The position numbers and the translations under genes were made by a program. Under the pieces are notes generated by a model. That model had not been told where the DNA came from, did no database searches, and saw nothing but the letters and a program-made list of their open reading frames with translations. This document shows, one piece after another, positions 1 to 10,941 of a stretch of 64,000 bases of DNA. Source of the stretch: Chamaea fasciata (Eukaryota > Chordata > Aves > Passeriformes > Sylviidae); contig JARCOQ010000005.1 of assembly GCA_029207755.1 (NCBI GenBank), forward strand, positions 46,341,563-46,405,562. Reading direction: 5' to 3'. Numbering within the stretch: the first letter of the stretch is position 1; each line of letters opens with the position of its first letter.

Positions 1-1145
1 ATCTTGCTTATCTCGTTCATGGATTTTCTGTAGTTTCACTGAAAAAAAATCACTCTCATATCCAGAGTCTAAACTCATTTTCACATTATAGAAGTACTAC
101 AAACTGTCTTAAGTAGGTAAAGCATTTCCACTTGCATATTGATTTTGAGTTAAAGACTGTGCAGAACTTCTAGACATTTATTTAGAATATAAACTAAAAT
201 CCAACTAATTTGAGATCCACCCTGCCAGCATGCCTAACAAATCAAGGTAATTAACAATGGCTTAAGAGGCAGAGTACTTAATAAAGTAATATAAACTAGC
301 GGTTTATTTTTAAAAAGCAAATAAAAAACCTGCAACCTTGAAGGGCCTTTAACCTTTTCAAGACATGATTGTACCTCAATACCTTATTCTGTGCAGAACT
401 GAGAACACTAATTCAATACCTTTGAAGGCTCCTGCAGTGTACAAACCAAGGTATCTCTGAGCACACAACCACACAAAGCAGCTGAATACGAAATTCAGAA
501 ACGCACATACAGTGGTGTCCAAGTAAGACACTAACGAATTCCCTTGATATACTGTAGCACGTGGTGTAATTCAGCCCTCTATGAAAATCTTTCATCTCAT
601 TTATTTCCTGCCAAGAGGAAATGGGATACACTAGTACTTCTACTTTGCCATGTTGATCACTTCAATGTACTTATACATGCATTTATAACTAGATTACTCA
701 GCTTTCATACAGTGGTCAAAATGAAAACAGGTTCACTTTTAGGTTTATATGTAATTATATTTGATATTGTAAATACACAGTAAAGAAACATTATTCAGCT
801 ATGACAAGTCACTAACAGCCCCATACATAAACAAATTCCAAGTAGAAGTTTATGAGCCTGTAAAATCTTAAGTCTTCGTCTTGGCTTTCCACTTTTTCAA
901 ATAAATCTTCAGTCCTTTATTGATTTTTAATATCTATATGAACACCATAGCTGGCAATTTGCCTATTCAATTATGTACAGGCATCCACTTCATTATAAGA
1001 ATCTGAACTTTTTCCCAAACTGGTAGCAACCATTAATTCTAAATGGCATCAGACCGCACATTTCAAAACATGTGTTGGTACCACCTACTATCATACATCT
1101 AAGTCTGCTATTTATTCCAGGCTTATGAAACTTCACCAAATAGTT

Positions 1146-1710
1146 CACAGAATCAGTGAAATCTCAGTTGGAAGGGAACCATAAGAATAATTGAATCCAA
1201 CTACTGGCCCTACAGAGGGCCACCCCAAGAGTCACACCATGTGCCCAAGAGCATCGTTCAAATGGTTCTTGAGCTCTGTCAGGGCTGGTGCTGTGACCAC
1301 TTCCCTGGGGAGCCTGTGCCACTGCCCAAACACCTTCTGGGTGAAGGTCCCTTTTTTAATATCCAACCTAAACCTCTCCTGACACAACTCCAGGTCATTC
1401 CCTCGGATTCTGTCACTGGTCACCACAGAGATCAGAGTTTGCCCCTTCTCCTCCCCTCACAAGGAATTTGTAACTGCAATAAGGTCTCCCGACAGTTTCC
1501 TCTTCGCCAGGCTGAACAGATCAAGTGTCCCCAGCTGCTCCTCATAAGGCTTCCCCTCAAGGCCCTTCAACATGCTCAAAGCCCTCCTTTGGACACTCTC
1601 TAGCAGCTTTGTTTCCTTCTTATTGAGTGGTGCCCAAAACCGCAGGACCAAGGTGAGGCTGCACCAGCGCAGAGTGAAGTGGGAGAATCACCTCCTTTGA
1701 CCAGCTGAGG
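1146..1710 (-). mobile_element. CR1 LINE, 5'-truncated, minus orientation
   Basis: The plus strand reads as the reverse complement of a CR1 3' end. It starts with a remnant of the terminal ATTCTATG-type repeat (cacagaatcagtgaa), then the GGAAGGGA block, and runs into the C-terminal part of the CR1 ORF2. Translated on the minus strand, 1457-1651 shows the typical ORF2 tail with motifs LLESVQRRA, EEQLG and LFSLAKRKLSGDLI. It is the longest CR1 copy in the window (about 565 bp). Its orientation is the same as ANKS1B transcription. The 3' untranslated part shares subfamily-specific sequence (the AspAsnAla/HisMet frame near 1232-1300) with the copies at 45391 and 56200. Confidence 0.93.
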
Positions 1711-1811
1711 AAGAGGAGCTTGAGTGAATCACTTTGGCAAGATCATGCATGAGATGAAATTGAAATAAAAAGTTTAGGTCCACATTTGACCAGCTAGTTT
1801 TGCAGCCAATT

Positions 1812-1869
1812 TGCCTTTTAACAAATATTTACATACAATTATACAATCTGCCTTTTAACAAATACTTAC
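1812..1869. repeat. Short direct duplication, 37-bp period
   Basis: The 21-bp string tgccttttaacaaatatttac (1812-1832) recurs at 1849-1869 with one change (t to c). The intervening sequence has no other repeat character. It looks like a simple local duplication of intronic DNA. Confidence 0.75.
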
Positions 1870-4222
1870 TAACTTCTCTCAGTCCAAAAGGTTTAAAAAT
1901 GCATTACTGACATAATTTAACACTTCTTGGAATAAAACTACATCTGCAATCCTCGTGGTACAAAACTCTACTGCTCTACAATTAGTGGATGCCTCCAAGC
2001 TACATCATTAATATGAACACTGCACTTGGGGTGTACCTGTAATGCACCTAGTTGAGAGTGAGATGGTTTTTTTTCTTTTGAAATATCTCTGAACATTCCT
2101 CTGCATTTCTCCTGCCCCTTAGATTCCTTTCAGCCAGAATTCAAGGACATACAATCCTCTGAACACATGGTACAGCATGATGTGGATGTGCACAGAGACT
2201 GAATGTCTGCAAGATCTTCCACCACTACTTGTTTTTTCCTTTTGAGTAATATCCATGTGCCTGTTCCACTGCAGACCCTCTGAAAGCAGTGGCCAAGGAG
2301 GAGAGAGAGGTAGAGCTGCAAGCCCCAAGACAGCAGAGACTAAAGAAGGTCAATCTCAAAATAGTGTTTGATGTTGACACGGTACTTGCCTAGGGAGTTT
2401 CACCAGAAGGCATATGCAGACATCTACACTTCTACTTTTGGAGGAAAAATGAAATGGAGATTGAAAAGTAAGAAAGCGTTTAGTAGAAACAAGGAGATTG
2501 CCATCTAAATTCAGTTTCTTCTTTACATAAGAGGAAATGGAAGGATGAAGAAAGGCCCCAGCTGCTGCCTGTTTTCAGTGAGTCAACTTTGCTTCACCTT
2601 CCTCTCCAGAGATAAGAGAATCAGATTTTGTAGCAACTCCAACTTTGACATTTTGGTCTTAAGTCAGCAAGGTATTTAAATACCGGCTTTGTGAACAGAA
2701 TTATATTGCTAGTTCCTCAGAACTTTGACCTGAAATTTAAGAACTTATTCCTAACAAGAAAATATTTAAGAAAGAATTATAATAGCCAGGAAGGTGGCAG
2801 GATCTAAGAACCAAATTTAAGTTCCCTTCTGCTGCAGTATATATTTGACCAGTTTAGACTGTTCAGCTGGTGTATGCAACATCAGTGATTTAATATTGCT
2901 GCAAAGAAAGAGCCTGCCTTGTTGCTGTGCTCGTGCCAGTAAGTATAAAATCATCTTCTTCCCACCTGGTCAAGGAATTCCGATGTGTAAATGCCAAATG
3001 AAGTCTTCTGTAGAGAAAAGGTATCTTTCTAGCTCAAAGTTAACTTTAACTCTGGCCTTTATTTTGATGCAAACACATTCTCCTTTCATGCTCCTATAAA
3101 TTGCAATGAAGGCAGCAATCTGTTTGAAAACGCAACTTGCAGTATTTCCCATTTCACACTGAAAAAGATGAGAGCTCTTAACTTCTTGAAGGCATCTCTC
3201 AAATGTAATTAATAAATCTATTCTGGCCAGGACAGCAAGATTTAATCTCCAGGTAGGAAAGGTCAGTTTACAGCATGTGGGGATGGAGAAAAGGAGACAG
3301 TGCTCTCCACTAGAGAGGGAGTTTGTGAAAGAAAATACCTGGAAACAAAAAAGGAACCAAAAAAGTATAAAGGAGTGCAAATATATGAATAGAAAAGTTA
3401 AGTCCTTGACAAATATCCACAATTTTGAGTGGTTGCAAGAATCTGCAGTTTGGATGGGGAAAAAAAGCATGTATAACCTTGACCCCAGTGTTGAGCTCCA
3501 GCTATTGGATCTGCATGATTTTTCCCAAACAAATCCATCATCCGCCCTGCTAGAGCACACTGCTGCTCAATGCTGAGAAGCACAGTGGGTTGCCAAGAAT
3601 TATTAAGGTAAAGGTTCCAAATTTTTTTGTTTGTTTGGTTGGGTTTTTTCTTTAAATTATCATTGGTGGGTTTTTTACATTATAGATTTAGGATCTCTTT
3701 TCGCTTTTAAGCTATAAGAATGAGGCTGCTGTAAGCCTCTCTGCAGAGAGACACAAGGGATATTCACATGACACTTCCCCTGAGAACCAAAACCATCAAT
3801 TGCAATAATTGAAAGCCCTGGGAGCATCTACAACTAACAGTGAGAGATCTGCAGTCAGCAAACATGTCATTTTTGTTGTTTCTCTGTATTTATAAATGAT
3901 TAAGGAAGATCAAGATTTTTTTTCACTGATACACTTCTTTCATCCTTGTGCACCTGCTGACTGAAAGACATACAGTGAATGTCAACACTTTTGAGAGCAG
4001 CATTAGGTTAAAGATGGAGAATCAAAAGCCAGATTGACAGAAAAATTAGGTACCTAATTTTCATACATTCTCCACAAAACCATTATGTGGCCGAGTCCAG
4101 AAAGATTTAAAAAATTGCAGGGAGTGACCTCAATTTGGCACAAATTTCTATGTGACATACTGCCCCCCATACCCAACATGTTTCAGATTGCAGCAGGCTA
4201 TAGTTTTGCAATATGTGCCTGG

Positions 4223-4322
4223 AATAACAAAAAAAAACCCCAACCAAAAAAAACCCCAAACAAATAAAAAAAACCCCACAGAAAACAAAAACAAAAAAAC
4301 CAAATCAAAACAAAACAAAAAC
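4223..4322. repeat. A-rich low-complexity tract with AAAACCCC units
   Basis: About 100 bp consist almost only of A and C on the plus strand, with runs of seven to nine A alternating with CCCC. No retrotransposon body is recognisable next to it, so I class it as low-complexity sequence. Confidence 0.85.
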
Positions 4323-5162
4323 TAGAATTAAAAAAATATTGTTCTAACACAATAGTACAACCCTATGTAAAAGTCTTGCTGACTCTAGAGACACTGGACA
4401 AGTGTAAAGAATTCAGTACCTCAGAGCCAGACAAATAATCTATCTAGCTTTTCACTTTCTCTGATAAGTGAAATGTACATTTCAATATATTTAAAGTAGA
4501 ATGTAACTATAACAGAAACCAGCTTTTCAATTACAGCCCAAGGTTACTTAAATACGATAACAAACATCATAGCAAAACTTCAGGATGACTTTGGACAATC
4601 TGGACTCCCAATTCACTGACAACAGCTTTCAGGAGACATCCAGAGGGAGAAGCTTTTGGAAAAAATATACATTTTTCTCACTGGGAAACAGGCTAAAATA
4701 ATAATTTGTTCCCATTAAGTCAAAGGTTTTTGCTTTTGACTTGAATAGGAACATGATTAAAAGGACTACATAGAAAGAATAGATGAAATCCTGATTAAAA
4801 CCTGTTTAATTCAAATATCTTTGCAACAAAGAAATTCAAACCATAAAATAAACACTCTCACAGAACAATTGTTTCAAAACAGAATGTAAAAAAAGAAATG
4901 TACATAAACCCACCACTGTATTATATAAGTGTCCTGTATGGCACTATAGAAAACTAGTGCAACTGCACTATTTATATATGAAATGCGTGTTTTAAATGAA
5001 ATCTGTTTTCAAACACTTAGGTTTTTTTAGTTGTATAATTTTAATTGGCCGAAGTTATTACTTATAGAAATATATATTAAAATGCCTATAAATCATTTAG
5101 AGTGCCTTTTTGATGTTAAGCCTCTTAGTTCAGTCAGAAAACTTACTGAAGTTGTCATATGC

Positions 5163-5241
5163 TACTATAGTGCCAAATTCTGCCCTAATTTAGAGCTATA
5201 TTAGGCATAGTGCTATATAGTACTATAGTGCCTAATTCTGC
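5163..5241. repeat. Direct duplication, 58-bp period
   Basis: The 21-bp string tactatagtgccaaattctgc at 5163-5183 returns at 5221-5241 with a single mismatch (a to t). The spacer between them carries a further related fragment (gcatagtgctatatag). This suggests a decayed tandem duplication of roughly 58 bp. Confidence 0.75.
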
Positions 5242-5680
5242 ACAGGCATACACCTAAAGAATTGAACTGCTAAGCCTGACAGTTTCAAAACTGGGTTGGA
5301 AGATACTATGCTTGCAGCCTCAATTAATTCCCCAGAACACATGTATGTGATTGTAGATCCCTCTGTGTCAAATTGTTGGGGTTTTTTTCAGAGGAGTTTA
5401 AGTCCAGGTAAGGAATGATTAGCATGCAATTAGCTGAAAAGCCTCAGATCTTCAGGCAATCTAGTAATTGTGAATTACTGCCAGCCCTTAGCTAAAACAG
5501 CTTGTACGAAAATCTGTGTGCTGCACATATGTAACCAGCAGGAACTGGTTGCCTGATTGCATGAATTTTACACATCTTCCAGCTTTCTGATCTGAATGTC
5601 ATGTCTTGTGCTCAGAGACATCTTGCATAAAAGACTTTTGATACACAGAAGAAAAGATTTTGCTCATTCATCTAACGAAC

Positions 5681-5702
5681 GTATACAATTGTAATTGTAT
5701 AC
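5681..5702. repeat. Perfect 10-bp inverted repeat (palindrome)
   Basis: gtatacaatt at 5681-5690 is followed after two bases (gt) by its exact reverse complement aattgtatac at 5693-5702. The arms are AT-rich, so chance is possible. There is no flanking target duplication or other sign of a transposon end. Confidence 0.8.
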
Positions 5703-6534
5703 ATTTGGTAGATTAGCAAACAATTATGTTCTTCATTAATTCATCATAACAGACCACGATATGTTCACCATGGCTGTGAACAGGTGTGCTCCTATTACAA
5801 CTACAGTTGGGAATAAGTCAGGCTATGGCTTGGTTTAAGTTTCCAGTAGCAATGTTTCTTGGAGATAGGCTACTGTAATTTTCTACAAACCAGTATCAGG
5901 CCAAAGAGCCACAGGAAAACATATTCATAACAGTCTGAAGGAAACCTAGCTGCTTTTCCACCATCAGATGAAACTGAGTTAAACCCCATTTCACCTTTTA
6001 ATCAAAAAGCTGTATATATAAGTATAAAAAGCTGATATAAGTAACTCATAGTAAAGGAAATACCCATGTGAGTAAAATTATCCATAGGACTGTTGGATTA
6101 GACCATACATAAAAACCAGTGTGTTTGGTAACATGTTACGTATTTACTACTACCTATTTAACACTGAAAATTCAATCTAGATTATCATAAAAGCCATAAA
6201 TTCTGCTTATAAAACAATTGGATATGAGCATGCTGAAATTGTGTGGACAGTACTTCAAAACATACTCAAAGATTCATGAGAAAACCTAACAGATACATTT
6301 AGATTTTTTTGTTGGATACAACATGCAAAAGAAAAACTTATCTTTAAATTTTGGTATTACTTCAAATTAAGATATAAGACAGAATAGATTTCCTATTGAA
6401 TATCAATGTAAAAGCAAGGAAAAGAAATGGGCAGCAGTATATTATAAAAGCAAAAAGGGTACAGTACAAGCAATCACAGACTGATGTTACTTAATACTAT
6501 TACAATAGAGAAAGGAGTAGGTTTACAAACTTAC

Positions 6535-6606
6535 CCTCATCTTTGCACATGCATCCTGCGTTGACTCTGTGCCTCTTAACTCTTTTACCAGCATAGAACC
6601 TAAATA
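6535..6606 (-). CDS. ANKS1B: ANKS1B exon: start of the PTB domain (partial CDS)
   Basis: A 72-nt coding exon of 24 codons, read on the minus strand, that begins YLGSMLVKELRG and ends DACAKMR. This is the first strand and start of the first helix of the phosphotyrosine-binding (PTB) domain of the ANKS1 family; the TESTQDACAKMR motif is highly characteristic. On the gene strand the acceptor is a T-rich tract ending in ctag just above 6606. The donor is gtaagtttg just below 6535. Both junctions are phase 0. The previous exon ends ...DYKAF, so the join reads KAF-YLGS, exactly as expected for the family. In ANKS1B the PTB domain binds membrane-protein tails; the amyloid precursor protein intracellular domain is a reported partner. 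The rest of the PTB domain lies past position 1. ANKS1A is the only close alternative and fits the linker exons less well. Confidence 0.95.
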
Positions 6607-8559
6607 CTAGGAAAAAAAATACATTGAACTGAAATTAACTGAAATTTCAGAACTAACAAACACCTTCAGAAATGCACTAAAAATGCTTTAAAAAACCTAG
6701 TGGTAGCAATCAATTTCTTAACATATTGCTTTAGATTTTTTTTAACTCTGCAGTTCTTTGATAAATCATTTAAACCGATGTATTAATCAACCCATGAAGC
6801 AAGAATGCACAGCAACGAGTGTATTGATTCAACCGGAGTTCTTTGAAACAATATCTGAAAGTCATCTAGCTTATCATTTTAGTTACTGAAACAATGAACA
6901 AATACTAGATTTTATCTTAAAAAAGCCATTTGATTATAAAATGGAGAATTTGCTTTTTTTAGTTGCCAACTGCCAAACTCCTATTGTTATGTGTGCAATC
7001 ATGTGGATGAGAAGGCCAGCAGTGATCTTAACCCCAGTGTACTCAATCTGTAACTAATTTACGTGCAAGTAGCAGAGCCCAAAGTCAGCAAAGAGAGACA
7101 ATAAATCTGTACTAAAACTAGCTTAAAGCATTATTTCTTCCTAAGGAAAGGCTGACCCTGAACTATCATTTTGAAGCCTTTAGTGATCTGGAGGAGGGCT
7201 GTGTGAGAGGAAGCAGCAGGGTGCTGTGTTCTGGCTCAGCTCACCAGCAACCACCGTGCCCTCAGAGAAGCCTGCTCATCTCCAAGGATAACAAGGCAGG
7301 CAGTGCCTCAGAGACACAATCCCTGTGCTACAGGCCCCTCCCTCCCTGTGTCACTTTTGAGCCCTCCTGCACCGCCCTGACAGCAACCTCTGCTCCTCTG
7401 AGGTCTCAATACCCCCTCTGCACCACGTTTGAATGGCGCTGCTCCTCCAGGGATGGAGCTGGCTGCATCATCCCTGCCATTGCCACCTAGCAGCGAGGGG
7501 TCTTCTTATGGCTAACTGGGCTGTACTAAAGCCACACCATGCTTTGCATTTCTCCTACAGATGCTACAAGCATGCATATCTGTTGGTGTGCATGTGTTCT
7601 TAGAGCTCTGGGCAAACGGGACATTCCTGCATTTCTCTATGGTGTCACATGCAAGTCTGGCTTAACTGAGCAGAGAGCATAGCAAGACACCCCTAACCTG
7701 CTCTTCCCCAGGCACAGAGAAGTCTCTCTCTGTATTCTCACTGCAGCACAAGGCCATGGCTTCTCCTAAGTCTCCAGCCCTAAGTGACCAACATGAGAGC
7801 TAAAGATAAATCGTGCCACTACGAGAATATGGTAAATAGGATGCAGGAGGAGAGAAAGCACTGTGGGCAGGAGCCTCTTTCCAGAGGATGCTGCAGCCCA
7901 CCACTGCTGACCTGCCTCACTCTACCAAACTGACTCCTCTTGGAAACAGCCTAAGCTGACCCAACCAGATGGTGAACCAGCTTCAGCTTAGACAAGAACC
8001 TATCAAAAAGAACTTCAGTTACAGATGAATGCAAGCTGGAAATGGACAGAGAGTGAACTGGTTCAGTTCTCTGGTCTCCTGCCCTAAACTGAGATATTTT
8101 CTTTAAAGCCTTCAGTTTACACTGTGTACTGCAGGAGTTTCTGACCTGCAAGAAAATGCATAAATATTTCAATGCAGACAGTAGCCAACACAGCAATTAG
8201 TGAGAAACACTTTATAGGGCATTATAAATGGGCCAGTGAGCAACATCAACACTACCAGATAAGCACACACATAAAGGAATGAATGAAGGGCATTCCTAGA
8301 GGACTGTAGATGTGAAAGATTCATAAACTGAGCAGCTGTGAGTCCAGCTGGGGGCTCAATGGTGACGTGAATAGGGCTTTGGGCATTAATTTGATGGGAC
8401 AGTTTGATATCGCCCTTGAAGAGAAACAACAAATTTAAAGCAAGCTCTGAAATTAGAAGAGTAAACAAAACCATATTGAATTGAACTATATTTTTCTCTG
8501 AATCCTGCTGTCTGACACATTTGAAATCTTTAGCCTTCTCTGGGCAGGTTGCAATTAAA

Positions 8560-8672
8560 ACATTTTTTGTTTCGTTGGTAGGATGTTTTTTGTTTTGCTT
8601 TGAGGGTTGGTTTTTTTGTTGTTGTTGTTGTTTTAGTTTTTTGGGGGTTTTTTTCCCTCCTCATTTTTTTTA
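8560..8672. repeat. T/G-rich low-complexity tract with (GTT)5
   Basis: About 110 bp are dominated by T and G on the plus strand. They include a short (GTT)5 microsatellite at 8618-8632 and a GGGGG run near 8642. It is the mirror composition of the A/C-rich tracts elsewhere in the window. Confidence 0.85.
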
Positions 8673-10065
8673 GACTCCAGTAAAACAAATTGGTTTTTCC
8701 TTGAAAGCTACTACTTGATCAGGCACCAGGGTAAAAAAGCAGTGCTTTTTGTTCATGGCAGAAGAGGGAGAAAGAGAAGAGTAGGACAGCTCCTGTACCA
8801 TCTGCACAGCAGAAAAGAGCCTCAGCTGAAGGCATTTAGAAATGCTTCCCAAGGTGGACTGAGGAATAGACACACAAATCACAGTAGTACAATCCAATTT
8901 AGTTGTCAGAAAAATCTGAAATTCTAGGAGGAAATTTTGCTTCCTTTTCACTTGCTATGCTTTTGGAAACATTCCTTCTCAAATACCCAGGGCATGTGGG
9001 AGCAATACAGAGAACATCCAACAGTTTAACTGATTGATGTGGCATAGAGTGAAAGCTATCCCAATTATAACTTACAAGCCAGGGTTTTACTCTATGAGGC
9101 TGAGGTCAATACAGCTTAAGGAGCTGAAACAAAGCGGTGGCACATGCTCCTTAGGAAAGGAAGGTCTTTCCTTAATCACCACTAACTAGGATATTCCTGG
9201 TCATTCCAACTTCGTTTCTTTAATGGTCCATCTTCCAATCTACTACAAAGGTTGCATTAGATTATGAATTTGCTGGATCATGCAAAAAAGAGAAAAGGCA
9301 CTTGCGATAAACATGTTCACTTCACTGAAAACTAGGAAAAATATTTAAAGAACTAGAAGTTGCTAACCCTCCTTTACAATCTGAGGTGAGCAAGGGGGCT
9401 CTGAATAATAGTAGGACAAGACTGAGAGCAGGTGAGATGGTCTTTGACCGAAACTTGCTGAGGATGGCAGAGGTTCTAACTACTGTCCAGGGATAAACAC
9501 TGCATGCAGGGCAATTTTTAACCCCATGAGGGTCTGATGGAAGATACAGATGTGCTCCAGAAAGATAGGTCTGTAACACCTCTTCTGCCCCTCCGCAGTT
9601 GGAGCCAGGGTCTGTCTCACCTGCATTTAGTCTCTAATTCCTACTTTTCCAGATATGCCTTAAATCTGGTCCAGCAACCTCCAACTGTTCCCCAAAATGC
9701 AGCAGTATTTAGTGAACAGAGCATTATCCTAAAAAGCACAGAGAATCCAAACCCCTTCAAGTGAAGAGGATCTCAACCCCGTGTCCTGGACTGGTAGTTA
9801 ACCCCCAGCTACTATCCTAAAGTCACTGCAACTACTGAGCCCCTTTCCTCTATACTATGAGCCAGCCTTCCTTCATAAGGTGGCCACCTCCAGAGAGGAC
9901 ACACAGGGGGCTTCAGCAACTTCAACAATCCTTTCAGCAAAGTAAGAAGGGGAAATGCAAGCATTTAAAAAGGTGGGCTGAGGTGCCTCTTCATCTCCCC
10001 AGAATCTCCAGTCCCCCCACCTTGTAGACAAGGAACTCAAGATTTCAGAAAACTGTTTTCCATTT

Positions 10066-10084
10066 AAAAAAAAAAAAAAAAAAA
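10066..10084 (+). repeat. Poly(A) run, 19 A
   Basis: An uninterrupted run of 19 A. No retroposed body or target-site duplication could be recognised beside it, so it is called only as a homopolymer. Confidence 0.85.
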
Positions 10085-10812
10085 GCCTTCCATTGACTTT
10101 CTGTACTGCAGGAGGCCTTTCTCTCCTCCACAAGCATTTACAACAGCCAGAGAAGACTAATTGTCTTTAGCTGTAGAGGGAAGCTCCATTTTTTCAGGGA
10201 TGGGAAGTGGTAATCACCTGCAACCACATGGAGGTAAAAATAAGTATGCCCTGCCTTGATGGAACTGACTACTACTGGTACTTCAAGTAGCCATCAGGTT
10301 GGGAGAGGTCTGAATGTGTCCTTGTCCAATGGATGGAAAACACTCAGGACCCTCATCTCCTTTTCCTCTATTTCCTTTCCCAAAAACACATGTATAAAGT
10401 TCAAGTGAGGTAACACCTTAATTGCTGCGCACACAGCATTAAGGTAGGTATGAGGATCCCATATTATGTTTTATTATTCTTTCATAACTACTAGGCAGGG
10501 ATTTTTAAGAGATGAAAAGTAGGGGTGCTTGCTCTCACTGTCACTTCAACAACACTTAGCCACTTACTCATAGCCCCCTTTCTCTAACACTGATGCCACA
10601 GGGACTGCAATATATCACACAATTCATAGCAAAAAAGTACTGTGCATCCTTGTATCTCATTTATTAGAATTACAGTATTTCAGAAGTAGTGACCTGTCTC
10701 TCTATAAGTGACTGAAAAAATATTATAAACGGAAGTAAAACACAACAGCCTATCAAAATTCAAGTTTAACGTATCTACCCCAAATCAAACCACTAAATTT
10801 ATCAACACTTAC

Positions 10813-10941
10813 AAATGCTTTATAATCGCATGACTGGAAGATGAGTTTCTCTGGATGATGTTGCCAATATTGTACAGGCGTTGATGCTGTGGCTTCATTT
10901 GGAGGTCGCAAGGTAATTGAAGGCTCTCCCCAGTCTCCTGT
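10813..10941 (-). CDS. ANKS1B: ANKS1B exon: linker and N-terminal edge of the PTB domain (partial CDS)
   Basis: A 129-nt exon of 43 codons on the minus strand, starting [17 protein letters not shown] and ending FQSCDYKAF. The acceptor is gattttcag directly above 10941 and the donor is gtaagtgtt directly below 10813. Both ends are phase 0. The [13 protein letters not shown] segment leads into the first PTB beta strand, and the join to the next exon gives KAF-YLGSML. The preceding part ([20 protein letters not shown]) is the conserved linker just before the PTB domain. The upstream exon ends ...QMAQ, so the join reads MAQ-TGDW. The frame stays open on both sides of the exon in genomic DNA, but that flanking translation has no family resemblance. 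Exact splice positions rest on GT-AG rules plus frame continuity and are strongly supported. Confidence 0.96.

Larger units (their letters stand above)
1..6534 (-). other. ANKS1B: ANKS1B intron, 5' part (runs off the window)
   Basis: This AT-rich stretch follows the donor of the 6535-6606 exon, so it is the beginning of the next intron in transcription order. The following PTB exon, expected to encode a sequence like KSTEQMKK, was looked for and not found, so it lies beyond position 1. Contents are a CR1 copy (1146-1710), two small direct duplications (1812-1869 and 5163-5241), an A/C-rich tract (4223-4322) and a perfect palindrome (5681-5702). Open frames such as the 196-codon minus-strand frame at 2970-3560 show no recognisable protein and are read as chance. 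The rest of the stretch shows no feature I can support. Confidence 0.85.
6607..10812 (-). other. ANKS1B: ANKS1B intron (4.2 kb) between the two PTB-region exons
   Basis: The intron has gtaagtgtt at its 5' end and cctag at its 3' end on the minus strand. It contains a visibly more GC-rich block (about 7150-7960), a T/G-rich low-complexity tract (8560-8672) and an A19 run (10066-10084). No CR1 copy, RNA gene or additional exon was recognised. Open frames at 7203-7490, 8169-8474 and 9873-10133 resemble no protein I know. Confidence 0.88.

Noticed and set aside
2970..3560. 196-codon open frame on the minus strand
   Set aside because: The translation is rich in Phe, Cys and Leu from AT-rich DNA, has no domain I recognise, and lies inside an intron of a gene on the same strand.
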